From assembly GCA_051208035.1 (NCBI GenBank), contig JBPJFZ010000007.1, forward strand, positions 124,001-188,000: a DNA stretch of 64,000 nucleotides, read 5' to 3'. This DNA comes from JACKOB01 sp024234575. GTDB taxonomy: Bacteria; Pseudomonadota; Gammaproteobacteria; Pseudomonadales; Oleiphilaceae. This document shows, one piece after another, positions 1 through 9,381 of the stretch (its first letter is position 1; the number at the start of each line of letters is the position of its first letter). Made by a program: the position numbers and the translations under genes. The notes below the pieces were generated by a model. The model had not been told where the DNA came from. It saw only the letters and a program-made list of their open reading frames with translations, and made no database searches.

Positions 1-1
1 T

Positions 2-853
2 TGGCACAGATTGGTTATCGTGGGTGGTGTTGAGACTCTCGCTCCGGTCACCCTGGGTGATGGTTTTTTTGCCATATTGTTATTGGTTCTGGCAACGCTT
101 GCCGCACGGAAACTGCCAGCGTTTCTCGAGATCGCTATTCTGCAAAAATTGGCCATGGATACAGGTAGTCGTTATGCAGTTAAATCGCTGATAAATTACG
201 TGATCATCGCAATTACTTTCATTTGGATCACCAATATCATTGGCGTATCTTGGAGCCATTTGCAGTGGCTTGTTGCCGCTCTTGGCGTCGGAATAGGATT
301 TGGCTTACAAGAGATTATTGCCAACTTTATCAGCGGTCTGATTATTTTATTTGAGCGTCCCATCAGGGTCGGAGATATTGTAACCATCGGTGAAACCGAT
401 GGCGTTGTTACGCGCATCCAAATACGTGCAACAACGATTCGGGGTTGGGACCGAAAAGAATTGCTGGTGCCTAATAAAGAGTTTATTACGGGGCGATTAC
501 TTAACTGGACGTTATCAGATAAGACAACAAGGGTCATGTTTTCTCTGGGTGTTGCCTATGGTAGTGATGTTGAGTTGGCGATGAAGCTAATAGAAGACGC
601 ATGCGTTGAAAATGAAAAAGTATTAGCTGATCCTGCACCATTTATTACATTTGACTCATTTGGAGATAATAGCCTCGCCATTACTGTGCGGTGTTACCTC
701 GATAGTACAGACTATCGCGTGCATGTAGCGTCAGAATTGCACTTAGTGATTAACCGGAAACTTAATGATGCGGGCATTGTTATTTCATTTCCACAACGAG
801 ATGTGCACCTCGATACCAGCTCTCCTTTGGATATTCGTCTTCACACTGCCTAA
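2..853 (+). CDS. MscS-family mechanosensitive channel, C-terminal part (cut by window edge)
   Basis: This is the C-terminal part of a small-conductance mechanosensitive channel-type protein of the inner membrane, which would release solutes on osmotic downshock. Visible are two hydrophobic helices, the Gly/Ala-rich pore helix (GVGIGFGLQEIIANF), the family motif FERPIRVGD that begins the beta domain, and LLVPNKEFITGRLLNW in the cytoplasmic vestibule. The reading frame is open to the first base of the window, so the TTG at position 11 is probably internal. The sequence pattern resembles the end of the large MscK/KefA or MscM-type channels rather than the short MscS type, but the missing N-terminus prevents a firm subclass. 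It is convergent with the acyltransferase gene that follows. Confidence 0.9.
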   Translation, partial: WHRLVIVGGVETLAPVTLGDGFFAILLLVLATLAARKLPAFLEIAILQKLAMDTGSRYAVKSLINYVIIAITFIWITNIIGVSWSHLQWLVAALGVGIGFGLQEIIANFISGLIILFERPIRVGDIVTIGETDGVVTRIQIRATTIRGWDRKELLVPNKEFITGRLLNWTLSDKTTRVMFSLGVAYGSDVELAMKLIEDACVENEKVLADPAPFITFDSFGDNSLAITVRCYLDSTDYRVHVASELHLVINRKLNDAGIVISFPQRDVHLDTSSPLDIRLHTA

Positions 854-953
854 ACATATCAGGTTAATATGACGTTTTCATATAAAACGGAGATGACGAA
901 GTATTACCATAGAAACTAACGACTTCGGGCTGTGGTTGTCCCGCTCCCTGGGC

Positions 954-2336
954 TTAGCTGTATGCCGGAAGGCTAGCAGCTACTTCGAGTTCGTGGATGC
1001 CGTTGTCGATGTAGTCGAGTAGTCGCTGCATTGATGGCATGGTTCTACGGCAGGCGGTAAGGCCAAACTCGAGCTGGTCGACGTAACTTAGCAGCGTAAT
1101 ATTTAGGGCAATCCGGTCCAGAGGAATAGACACCGGATACATACCGTCCATTCTTGCTCCATTAAAATACAGCGTTTCTTTTGGCCCTGGTACGTTTGAA
1201 ATAATCACGTTGAAAGCCTGCCATTTGGGAGCCAGACCCGTCAGCAAGTTGAGACCAGCGGGGGCCATAGTCATGGCAGTGTAGTTAATGGCTTCTTCTG
1301 GCGTAAATTGCGAAAAGGTGTTTTTCGCATCTTTGACTGATGCCTTGATCGCTTCAATACGCAGTGATGGATCTGCAATGTGGGTGGCCAGGCTGGCTAA
1401 GATCATCGCAATCTGATTACCACCTTCACTATCGTCCTGACGTAACGACATGGGAACCATGGCAATTAATGGCTGATTGGGCAGTTCGTGCTGGCTGATC
1501 AGATAGTCCCGCAGTGCGCTGCCACAAATGGCCAGCACTGCATCATTCAACGTGGCATCAAATGCACGGGCAATACGCTTGATTCGTTCCATCGGATACG
1601 ATTGTGCTGCAAAGCGACGTGAGCCGGTAATCTTCTGATTAAGTAAACATAGCGGTGCTTGAAATGCCGAAACATGATCAGGGCCCTGCTTGGCTTTATT
1701 AACCGCTTTCATGACTTCCCGTGCCAAAGTCGGAATGGTGCTAAGTTGCTTACCCGCGCCGGCAGATAATTTGGCGACGTTGCTCATCCAGTCGTCATTG
1801 TCGGAACTGTCGCGAGCGGCTCTTTTTTGTGGGGCCATTGACCAAAGGGGCGGCATATCCCGCTCATCAGGATTGGTGGATAGTGAGCGCATACACAAGC
1901 GCATGGCACCAACGCCGTCGATCATTGAGTGATGCATTTTGGTGTAGATGGCGAACCGTTTGCCGCGTATCCCTTCAATGAGGTGATACTCCCAAAGGGG
2001 GCGCTCCCGGTCCATCAGGTTACTGTGCTCTGCCGAGACTCGTGTCAGCAGCTCCCTTATTCTGCCTGGCTTTGGCAGACCCTCGTGGCGGAAGTGATGT
2101 TCCAGGTCGAACTGATGGTCTTCTTCCCAATAGTGCTGTCCAAACCGGCTGATTAAGCGGTTGTTAAACGGGGCTTCGGGGGTGTGATACGAACGTAACA
2201 GCTCGGCCAGCTCGGTGATATATTTAGGCCCTGCGCCTTCAGGAAACGAAAACAGTTGTAAGCCGCCAACATGCATTGGCTGCTGTCTTTTCTCTAGCCA
2301 TAAAAATAGCTGGTCAACAGGACTAAGTGGCTTCAT
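954..2336 (-). CDS. Wax ester synthase / diacylglycerol acyltransferase (WS/DGAT family)
   Basis: The 460-residue product has the full length of bacterial WS/DGAT enzymes, which transfer an acyl group from acyl-CoA to a long-chain alcohol or diacylglycerol to make wax esters or triacylglycerol at the membrane. The catalytic motif HHxxxDG is present as HHSMIDG near residues 134-140. The N-terminus (MKPLSPVDQLFLWLE) and the C-terminal NVPGP element (ISNVPGPKE) are also typical of the family. It stands alone on the minus strand between a channel gene and an EF-hand gene. Substrate preference cannot be read from sequence. A PHA synthase gene lies 2 kb away, so this region holds two storage-lipid functions. 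Confidence 0.92.
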   Translation of the reverse strand: MKPLSPVDQLFLWLEKRQQPMHVGGLQLFSFPEGAGPKYITELAELLRSYHTPEAPFNNRLISRFGQHYWEEDHQFDLEHHFRHEGLPKPGRIRELLTRVSAEHSNLMDRERPLWEYHLIEGIRGKRFAIYTKMHHSMIDGVGAMRLCMRSLSTNPDERDMPPLWSMAPQKRAARDSSDNDDWMSNVAKLSAGAGKQLSTIPTLAREVMKAVNKAKQGPDHVSAFQAPLCLLNQKITGSRRFAAQSYPMERIKRIARAFDATLNDAVLAICGSALRDYLISQHELPNQPLIAMVPMSLRQDDSEGGNQIAMILASLATHIADPSLRIEAIKASVKDAKNTFSQFTPEEAINYTAMTMAPAGLNLLTGLAPKWQAFNVIISNVPGPKETLYFNGARMDGMYPVSIPLDRIALNITLLSYVDQLEFGLTACRRTMPSMQRLLDYIDNGIHELEVAASLPAYS

Positions 2337-2806
2337 AGAGTTATTTTCCCAAGGCTAGAAATCGGCTACATCCGTATAAAGGTGTATAAGCGTACCACAA
2401 TCTTTTTTATCCCCAAGTAAAAATATCAGCAAACATGAAGCGTGCCTCACTCTTATTGCAGGATCGCATAGAGAAGATTAGTACAGCCACTAACTAATAT
2501 CTATGGGCTGGACGTATTCGGGGGCAGTAGGCTAAGCCAGGGCCGAAGGAGTGCGGTTTTCAGCGGAAACATCATCAGCGCCACCTGGCTGACGAATCGC
2601 GATAGCCGCTTAGATAAAGCGTGACAGAATTTACCGGTAAACTAACATTTGTATTACCTGGTGCAGCGATAATTTCTGGCTTGGTAATAAAAATGACAAT
2701 GGCTGGTCAAGAAATAATCACATCTGCCGATAGCCCTTATGTATGGCTTCGGATTGATTTCTCTGGTACATCGAGGTCGCTTTATACAACGTAATAGGGG
2801 GGTGTC
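2337..2806. other. Intergenic region, divergent, no feature recognised
   Basis: These 470 bases separate the divergent WS/DGAT and EF-hand genes and must contain both promoters. I found no convincing sigma-70 pair with a normal spacer, no RNA gene and no repeat. A purine-rich ribosome-binding site (aatagggggg) lies just before the EF-hand gene start. Confidence 0.5.
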
Positions 2807-4144
2807 ATGAAAATATCGGCAGCTCAGGTGGTGCAGACCAGCGAAAAGGCTGCGCGCGTAACACAAGGAGAAATCGCTCGTAAAAGTGTGTTGGCACAAC
2901 CCGCCATGAAACCGGCAGCAGGCGAGCAAATAGAAATTTCCCGCGAGGCAGAGTTAAGCTATAAATCGCGAGACAGAACTTTGTTTAGCGCAGATTCGCA
3001 GATCTCATCTCATCAAATAGAACCGACGCATACGCCTCAGCACTACTCAGCGACCACTATGCTCGAAAACATGATTCATGCAACGGTCTCGGGAGCGCAG
3101 GCAGTGTCTATTATCCGTTCTGTGGGTGGCGGTGAATCGACCTTATTGAAAGGTGAGGTGACGGTGCAGCTTGATGAACATGTTTTTTACGCGCAAGAGC
3201 AATCGGCAGCGATGTCTTTCGGTGGCAATATTCAGACTGAGGATGGCAGGAGCATCGATTTTACGATGCACCTGGCATTGTCCCAAAGCCAGCGCTACGA
3301 ATTCAACCAGAGCCTTAACATTACGCGGCGACCGCTCACTGACCCATTGGTGCTAAATTTTGGTGCAGAGAGCGTAAAATTATCGAATTCATTATTCGAG
3401 TTTGACCTTGATGCAGATGGTGATGCCGAGTCTCTGAGAAAGCTTGGCTCAGGCTCTGGGTTTTTAGCTTTAGACAAAAACGCAGATGGCGTGATCAATG
3501 ATGGGTCGGAGTTGTTTGGTTCACGCACAGGCAATGGCTTTAGCGAGCTTGCTTATTATGATGGTGATGGTAACGGTTGGATTGATGAAAGCGATGCTGT
3601 TTTTTCACAGTTATCGGTAATGGTGATTAATGAGCAAGGTCAGCAAGTACTTAGTTCGCTTAAAGATGTGGGGGTTGGGGCGATATATCTTGGAGCTGCA
3701 GATTCACCTATCGATATGATGAGCAAAAATGGCATGCTTTTAGGGGCCATCAAGCGCACGGGGATGTTTCTCACCGAAAATGGGCAAGTGAAAACCCTGC
3801 AGGAAATAGATCTGGCAGATCAGAAAGCGTCGCGGCAAGTAGTGCCTGAGCCGGTAACCATTATCAGAGGGGAGCGTTTGCCAGAGGATGCGCAGGCAAC
3901 AGGGGGCCAATCTTTTACCAATGCCGCCTTTTTCGGCATGAGCGTCGAAGCGTTAATGGCGAAATTTGCCCAAATAAGGGAGCAGCAAGCGAGTTTTGCC
4001 AAGAGTTTTGATGAGTCAGTTGATGCTCCCGCTGTGTCCTTTATAAAACAGTTATTTGCCAGAATAGACTTGGCAACGCAGCAAGAGCGGGGTAAGAGTC
4101 ACCGTGCCAGTGCACAGTACCAGGCGTTCGACGGTAAAAAATAA
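2807..4144 (+). CDS. EF-hand-type calcium-binding protein of unknown function
   Basis: This 445-residue protein has no signal peptide or membrane segment. Residues around 199-265 carry Asp/Asn-rich loops of EF-hand or dockerin type: DLDADGDAE, DKNADGVINDGSELFG and YDGDGNGWIDESD. These would bind calcium. The N-terminal 90 residues are polar and probably disordered (KISAAQVVQTSEKAARV), and the C-terminus is Gln/Ala-rich and charged. Similar proteins of unknown function occur in marine gammaproteobacteria as far as I recall, but I cannot name a family. A hairpin immediately after the stop codon suggests it is transcribed alone. Calcium binding is an inference from motifs; the function is unknown. 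Confidence 0.8.
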   Translation: MKISAAQVVQTSEKAARVTQGEIARKSVLAQPAMKPAAGEQIEISREAELSYKSRDRTLFSADSQISSHQIEPTHTPQHYSATTMLENMIHATVSGAQAVSIIRSVGGGESTLLKGEVTVQLDEHVFYAQEQSAAMSFGGNIQTEDGRSIDFTMHLALSQSQRYEFNQSLNITRRPLTDPLVLNFGAESVKLSNSLFEFDLDADGDAESLRKLGSGSGFLALDKNADGVINDGSELFGSRTGNGFSELAYYDGDGNGWIDESDAVFSQLSVMVINEQGQQVLSSLKDVGVGAIYLGAADSPIDMMSKNGMLLGAIKRTGMFLTENGQVKTLQEIDLADQKASRQVVPEPVTIIRGERLPEDAQATGGQSFTNAAFFGMSVEALMAKFAQIREQQASFAKSFDESVDAPAVSFIKQLFARIDLATQQERGKSHRASAQYQAFDGKK

Positions 4145-4190
4145 CCCCCTCAAAGCGTATAAATTATCCTTGAGGGGGTAGATTGTATTT
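4144..4190 (+). terminator. Putative intrinsic terminator after the EF-hand gene
   Basis: A perfect 10-bp inverted repeat (accccctcaa at 4144-4153, ttgagggggt at 4170-4179) encloses a 16-base loop and begins at the stop codon. A T-rich stretch (tatttttt) follows at about 4185, slightly far from the stem, so termination is plausible but not certain. Confidence 0.5.
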
Positions 4191-4241
4191 TTTGGAACCG
4201 CCGTTTAACGTAAAGAAAGCCTTACCGCGGTTATCTTGTGC

Positions 4242-5984
4242 TTATTTTTGCAATATATAGGTTCCCGGTGCGTCACAAATCGGGGCAATACCTTTCGCCG
4301 GTGCACCCATTGCCGGTGGCGTGGTTTCACCAGTGGAATGGCTAACTAACCACTCATGCCATTCTGGCCACCACGAACCTTCTTTCTTCGGTGCTGTGCT
4401 CAGCCAACTATCAGGGCTTACATACTTATCACCATGTTTACGCACATTCACCTGATAGCTGCGTCTGGGGTGATTCGGTTCGCTGATAATGCCCGCATTA
4501 TGGCCACCGCTGGTGAGCAGAAAGGTAATTTCCGGAGAGCTTGTCAGGCGGCGAATCTTAAATACCGACTTCCATGGGGCAACGTGATCTTTTGAGGCAC
4601 CAACGGCAAACATCGGAACCCGAATGTCACGCAGGAAGATAGGTCCTCCCTCAACTTCAAAGCGGCCTTCAGCAAGGTCGTTATTCAAAAACAGGCTGCG
4701 CAAATAGAGCGAGTGCATGCGATAGGGCATACGTGTGGTGTCGGCGTTCCAGGACATCAGGTCATTCATTCCGGGCTTTTCGCCCATCATGTACTCATGA
4801 ATAATGCGCGACCACAATAAGTCCTTTGAGCGCAGCATGGTGAAAGCACCAGCCATTTTCTCGGATTCGAGGTAGCCCTGTTCCCACATTTGATCTTCCA
4901 GGAAGGTCAGCTGGCTTTCGTTGATGAATAACATCAGCTCGCCTGCTTCTGAAAAGTCTGTTTGTGCCGCAAATAACGTCACCGATGCCAGGCGTTCGTC
5001 GTTTTCTCTGGCCATTGCGGCGGCGGCGATACTGAGTATGGTTCCTCCCAGACAATAGCCCGCACTATGGATAGGGGTGTTGGGAATAATTTTTGCGATG
5101 GTGTCTATCGCTGCCATCACGCCCTGCTTGCGGTAATCATCCATGCTGAGATTACGATCCGCGCTGCTGGGGTTTAGCCAGGAGATCATAAACACGGTAT
5201 GTCCTTGATCTACCAAATACTTCACCATCGAATTATGTGGTGATAAATCGAGAATATAGTATTTCATGATCCAGGCAGGAACGATCAAAATGGGCTCTTT
5301 CTGAACCTTATCTGTGGTTGGTTCGTATTGAATCAGTTCGATGAGTTTATTACGGTAGATTACTTTGCCAGGTGTCACCGCCAGATTAACACCAACCTTA
5401 TACTTCTCGGTGCCCAGAGGTGGTTCTTTGTTTATCTTGCGTTGTACATCACCGGCCCAGTTTTTGAACCCTTCAATAAAATTGCGACCACCGCTTTCGA
5501 CTGTTTTTTCGATTACCTCAGGGTTTGTCCAAGGGAAATTCGAGGGTGAAAACAAGTCGAGCACCTGTCTGGCACCGAAAGTGACCATTTCCTCATTACG
5601 CTTAGAAACACCGGGTATACCCGTGGTTGCATAGTGCCACCACTGTTCTTGTGTCAAAAATGCCTGATGCATCAGGTTAAACGGAAAGCGGCCCCAAGAC
5701 TCAGCTTTAAAGCGGTAATCTTGTGGTAGTGGTGGCACAGGCAATTCGGCGTCTTGCTTGGCGAGAGTGCGGGCGGCATAAACGCCGTAGCGGGTTGCAT
5801 TGCGGGCGATGTTTTTGCCCAGTTCCATTTGTTTGCCTGGCACCATGGCCAGGTGCGATGACCAGTCGATAAACGCCTGAGCCAGCGCTGCAGGTGAGTT
5901 ACCGCCGGTACCATATCCGATAAATGCGTGTACCAGCCGGTCGATGGCTTTTGTTTCTGCGCGTATATTCGTACTTTCGTCCAT
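4242..5984 (-). CDS. phaC: Class I poly(3-hydroxyalkanoate) synthase
   Basis: The product (580 residues from the chosen start) polymerises 3-hydroxyacyl-CoA into polyhydroxyalkanoate storage granules. The lipase-like box GYCLGG places the catalytic Cys near residue 311. The remaining triad is visible as Asp in GASKDHVAPW and His in SGGHNAGI. The N-terminal block with WWHYATTGIPGV, and the overall length, match class I single-subunit synthases. The start at 5984 (MDESTNIRAE) is preferred over an in-frame ATG at 6044 because an AAGAGG ribosome-binding site lies just upstream of it. No phaA, phaB or typical phasin gene is adjacent, so precursor supply is encoded elsewhere. Confidence 0.93.
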   Translation of the reverse strand: MDESTNIRAETKAIDRLVHAFIGYGTGGNSPAALAQAFIDWSSHLAMVPGKQMELGKNIARNATRYGVYAARTLAKQDAELPVPPLPQDYRFKAESWGRFPFNLMHQAFLTQEQWWHYATTGIPGVSKRNEEMVTFGARQVLDLFSPSNFPWTNPEVIEKTVESGGRNFIEGFKNWAGDVQRKINKEPPLGTEKYKVGVNLAVTPGKVIYRNKLIELIQYEPTTDKVQKEPILIVPAWIMKYYILDLSPHNSMVKYLVDQGHTVFMISWLNPSSADRNLSMDDYRKQGVMAAIDTIAKIIPNTPIHSAGYCLGGTILSIAAAAMARENDERLASVTLFAAQTDFSEAGELMLFINESQLTFLEDQMWEQGYLESEKMAGAFTMLRSKDLLWSRIIHEYMMGEKPGMNDLMSWNADTTRMPYRMHSLYLRSLFLNNDLAEGRFEVEGGPIFLRDIRVPMFAVGASKDHVAPWKSVFKIRRLTSSPEITFLLTSGGHNAGIISEPNHPRRSYQVNVRKHGDKYVSPDSWLSTAPKKEGSWWPEWHEWLVSHSTGETTPPAMGAPAKGIAPICDAPGTYILQK

Positions 5985-6096
5985 AAGATGCCTCTTGTTT
6001 TTGTTTTCGAGCGGCACTGAGCCGTAATCGGTGAAAATAAGCAAATGTTAGTCTTGTCTTGTGACGTCTATATTTCTGTGTTGATTATGTACCCTC

Positions 6097-6879
6097 TTAG
6101 TTATTTTTTTTAGCCACATATATCAATAAAAAGATAAAAAATGCACAGCAGACAATCGAGGGGCCGGCAGGGGTATCCAGAAACCATGACATCATCAGTC
6201 CCGCGATGACAGCAATAGCGCCAATAGCGCTTGCTCTGGCTGCCATACTTTCTGGTGTGGTGCTGATCTTCCTGGCGGCGGCTGCCGGGATAATCAGCAT
6301 GGATGTAATCAGCAGCACACCGACTATTTTCATCGCGACAGCAATGACAAATGACAGTAGAAACATCAGCGCAAACTTAAGCAAGCCAACATTTAAACCC
6401 TCTACCTGGGCCTGGTCTTCGTCAACGGTAATCATTAATAACCGGTTCCAGAGCAGCAACACCAGCGTCAACACCAAAACACTGCCCCCGACAGCCCACC
6501 ACAGTTCACTGCTGCCAATGGCGAGAAGGTCACCAAATAACAACCCATTAAGGTCGATACGCACGTTGTCCATAAAACTGATGGCTACCAGCCCTAACGC
6601 CAGGCTGCTATGGGCAAGAATACCGAGCAGGGTGTCTGAGGCCAGGCTCTGATTTTTCATCAGCAGCATCATGAGGCCTGAGACGCCAATACAGCCAAGA
6701 GTAATAGCCAGAGTGATGTTAATATCGAGCAGGATGCCAAAGGTTATGCCAAGCAGTGCACTGTGAGCGAGTGTGTCGCCAAAATAGGCCATGCGCCGCC
6801 AAACGACGAAGCACCCCAAAGGACCGGCGACGACCGCCAGCGCCAGCCCGGCAATCAGCGCATTAACCAGAAAATGCAT
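6097..6879 (-). CDS. znuB: Zinc ABC transporter permease ZnuB
   Basis: This 260-residue polytopic inner-membrane protein belongs to the ABC-3 family of metal permeases and would form the channel of a high-affinity zinc importer with the ATPase encoded upstream. About seven to eight hydrophobic segments are visible, and the N-terminal part GPLGCFVVWRRMAYFGDTL with HSALLGI is typical of ZnuB/MntB permeases. It overlaps znuC by one base (TGATG), implying translational coupling. Manganese transport is a formal alternative for this family, but the His-rich ZnuC partner favours zinc. No znuA binding-protein gene is next to it. Confidence 0.9.
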   Translation of the reverse strand: MHFLVNALIAGLALAVVAGPLGCFVVWRRMAYFGDTLAHSALLGITFGILLDINITLAITLGCIGVSGLMMLLMKNQSLASDTLLGILAHSSLALGLVAISFMDNVRIDLNGLLFGDLLAIGSSELWWAVGGSVLVLTLVLLLWNRLLMITVDEDQAQVEGLNVGLLKFALMFLLSFVIAVAMKIVGVLLITSMLIIPAAAARKISTTPESMAARASAIGAIAVIAGLMMSWFLDTPAGPSIVCCAFFIFLLIYVAKKNN

Positions 6880-7673
6880 CAGTTTGCTCCCTTGGCTGTC
6901 GTTGTTGCCGCTTGCTCATGGCTGTGGTCGTGTCCGCAGGATTGATGAATAACATCACCATGCATTGTGTGCTGGTGATCGTGGTGGTGGTGATAAACCG
7001 CCAGTGCCTCGGCGGGTTTTTTGCCAAACAGTTCGAGGTAGGCCGGATCATTGGAGACTTGTTCCGGGTGTCCTGAGCAACAGATATGCTGATTAAGGCA
7101 AATAACCTTGTCGGTAGCTGCCATCACGAGATGTAAGTCGTGAGAGACCATTAAAATGCCGCAATGCAACTCATCTCGCAGAGATTGAATCAGCTGGTAC
7201 AGTTCACTTTGGCCGGTAATATCGACGCCTTGGGCTGGTTCATCAAGTACCAGCAAATCCGGCCTGCGCAGAATGGCTCGCGCCAGTAATACCCGCTGTA
7301 ACTCGCCGCCCGAAACACTTTGGATAGGTTGTTGCAGAATACGGCGAATTCCCGTTAGCTCGCTGATTCGGTCAAGCTCTCGCGCATCGTTGACCAGCGT
7401 TAGAAAGCGTTGCACTGATAGTGGAAACGTGTGATCAATTTTAAGCCGTTGCGGCATATAGCCAAGGCGCAGGCGTTCTGGCCTGACAATGTTGCCGCTT
7501 GTTGCCGGAATCAGTCCAAGCAAGGTTTTAACCAGCGTAGTCTTGCCTGCGCCGTTTGGGCCAATAAGGGTAACGATTTCGCCCCGGTTCAGGCTGAAAG
7601 AAACATCCTGCAGAATATTCTGACCATTGCGTGTCACACTGACGTGCTCTAATTGAACTAATAATTCTGCCAT
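6879..7673 (-). CDS. znuC: Zinc ABC transporter ATP-binding protein ZnuC
   Basis: The 264-residue ATPase energises zinc import. The sequence shows Walker A (GPNGAGKTT), the ABC signature (VSGGELQRV), Walker B with the catalytic Glu (LLVLDEP) and the switch His (MVSHDLHLV). The last 40 residues form a His-rich tail containing eleven His and one Cys, likely a metal-sensing or metal-buffering extension; shorter His-rich tails are known in ZnuC proteins. It is the first gene of a znuC-znuB operon. I could not identify a clear Zur operator upstream, although zinc-dependent repression is expected from the family. Confidence 0.92.
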   Translation of the reverse strand: MAELLVQLEHVSVTRNGQNILQDVSFSLNRGEIVTLIGPNGAGKTTLVKTLLGLIPATSGNIVRPERLRLGYMPQRLKIDHTFPLSVQRFLTLVNDARELDRISELTGIRRILQQPIQSVSGGELQRVLLARAILRRPDLLVLDEPAQGVDITGQSELYQLIQSLRDELHCGILMVSHDLHLVMAATDKVICLNQHICCSGHPEQVSNDPAYLELFGKKPAEALAVYHHHHDHQHTMHGDVIHQSCGHDHSHEQAATTTAKGAN

Positions 7674-8008
7674 AAGTCGGAGAGTCTGCCCTGAAGGCGG
7701 CTGCGCGCAGCCCTGGTAAAAATGAGGCTCTATTGTTGCAGAAAAACATGTCTCCGTACACTTCGCCGGATGGCATACCTTCGAGGGTTTAGGCTGATGT
7801 AAATCAAGAATCGGATCGGTATTCCCGGAAAAAATACGGTGTTATTTTTTGATTATGGTAAAGTGGCCGCCCGTTACAGCAGGTGCCTGAATATACATGG
7901 CAGTGCGGTGTGACATGGCTTGGTTTGTGCGTATTGAGAGGGTGACTGTGGTTGCTGCAGTTCGATATGGTACAAGGTAGATTTCAGCTAGTTAAAGGTG
8001 GGTCAAGA
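7674..8008. other. Divergent intergenic region between znuC and the DUF3422 gene
   Basis: This 335-base region holds the promoters of two divergent transcription units. I looked for a Zur-type palindrome and for a clean sigma-70 pair and found neither convincingly. No RNA gene is evident. Confidence 0.45.
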
Positions 8009-9358
8009 ATGATAGTAGACAGCGCGTTTACCAATTCAGAAAGGTCTATGCTTCGTTTTCATGGTGAGCGGGAAGCCCTGTTTAATGAGTTGCATACCCG
8101 CCCATTCCCTGTCGTTGATACGCCAGCCAGTGTTTCTCAGCTGGCGGTCTTGCATCAAAAAGGCTCGCCCAATCATGAGTACGAGCACCTGGCCCAGTTG
8201 TGTGCACGTTATACGGTGAATCCACCTGCCATGGGCTCGTCCTGCTACTACCAGGACTTTGGTGGCTTCGAGTTGCGCTGGGAGCGGCATACCGAGTTTT
8301 CAACTTACACGTTCATTCATAAACTTGAGGTAGATTACCCATTCGAACGGCCCGCATTATCTTTGTTGCCAAACGAATGGCTGGCCGAAATACCCGGCGA
8401 AATTATTAGTGCCATTCACCTTGATGTGGCACGCCAACCGGCACAGCAGCAAACTGCCGAAGACATGCATCAGTATTTTGAAGGCCATCGACTGATCAGT
8501 GCTGGTATCGAAGGTTGTAAAGCACAATTGTGGACGTCTTACCGAATTCATAGTGACGGGTTTAGTCGTATGCTGGTGCAAAACAGCGGGCTTAATTCCT
8601 GTCAAATGGGACGGTTGGTGCGCCGACTGCTTGAAATAGAAACCTATCGTATGATGGTATTGACGGCTTTCCCGCTTGCCAAGCGAATGTCCCCTGAAAT
8701 CAGAGCCATGGAGCAGGATCTGGCGTCAATTATTCAACAGATTACTGATATCGAGGGGCTGGAGGATGAGCGCAGGCTTTTGGCTGAGCTATCATCATTG
8801 GCGGCAAGAGTTGAGCAAACGATTACCGATACTAACTTTCGTTTTTCTGCTTCAGAAGCTTACTTTGCGTTAATTGCGGCGCGTTTAGAAGAGTTGCAAG
8901 AAACTGCTGCCAATGGTCTGCAAACCATGGGGGAGTTCCTCAGCCGCCGTCTTGTGCCGGCTTATCGAACGACAGAAACCGTACGGGAGTCTTTGGTAGA
9001 TTTGTCGCAACGCATTGAGCGTGCCAGTGAGCTGATCCGAACGCGGGTGAATGTCACCATCGAGTCCCAGAACCGTTATTTACTGCAGTCGATGGACCGT
9101 CGCAGCAAGTTACAGCTGCATATGCAGCAAGCGGTTGAAGGGCTTTCGGTGGCGGTGATCACCTATCACCTGGTTGGGCTGGTGAGTTATGTCGCCAAAT
9201 CTGCCGAGACGCTGGGGTGGATAGATAGCTCCGCGATAGTAGTGGGGGCATCGGTGCCTGTTTCATTGGGGCTGGTGGTCTTTGGGTTGCTAAAACTGAA
9301 AAAACGCATTAACCAAACGAATGAATCGATGAAAGCCAAGCAACGTTCGATGCAGTAA
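8009..9358 (+). CDS. DUF3422 family membrane-anchored protein
   Basis: The protein (449 residues from the chosen start) matches the DUF3422 family: the N-terminal signature HGEREALFNELHTRPFP, a long helical middle region and two C-terminal hydrophobic segments (VEGLSVAVITYHLVGLVSYV and a second near residue 420). It is therefore probably a cytoplasmic domain with coiled-coil character anchored in the inner membrane by its C-terminus. The function of the family is not known. The start at 8009 (MIVDSAFTN) is chosen because an AAGGTGGG ribosome-binding site precedes it by six bases; an in-frame upstream start at 7952 lacks such a site. It is convergent with chpC, only 23 bases away. Confidence 0.88.
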   Translation: MIVDSAFTNSERSMLRFHGEREALFNELHTRPFPVVDTPASVSQLAVLHQKGSPNHEYEHLAQLCARYTVNPPAMGSSCYYQDFGGFELRWERHTEFSTYTFIHKLEVDYPFERPALSLLPNEWLAEIPGEIISAIHLDVARQPAQQQTAEDMHQYFEGHRLISAGIEGCKAQLWTSYRIHSDGFSRMLVQNSGLNSCQMGRLVRRLLEIETYRMMVLTAFPLAKRMSPEIRAMEQDLASIIQQITDIEGLEDERRLLAELSSLAARVEQTITDTNFRFSASEAYFALIAARLEELQETAANGLQTMGEFLSRRLVPAYRTTETVRESLVDLSQRIERASELIRTRVNVTIESQNRYLLQSMDRRSKLQLHMQQAVEGLSVAVITYHLVGLVSYVAKSAETLGWIDSSAIVVGASVPVSLGLVVFGLLKLKKRINQTNESMKAKQRSMQ

Positions 9359-9381
9359 GACGGTTGCCTGGCTGTATGTTT

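Noticed and set aside
7674..8008. A possible Zur operator upstream of znuC
   Set aside because: AT-rich words such as tgttattttttgattatgg lack the required dyad symmetry.
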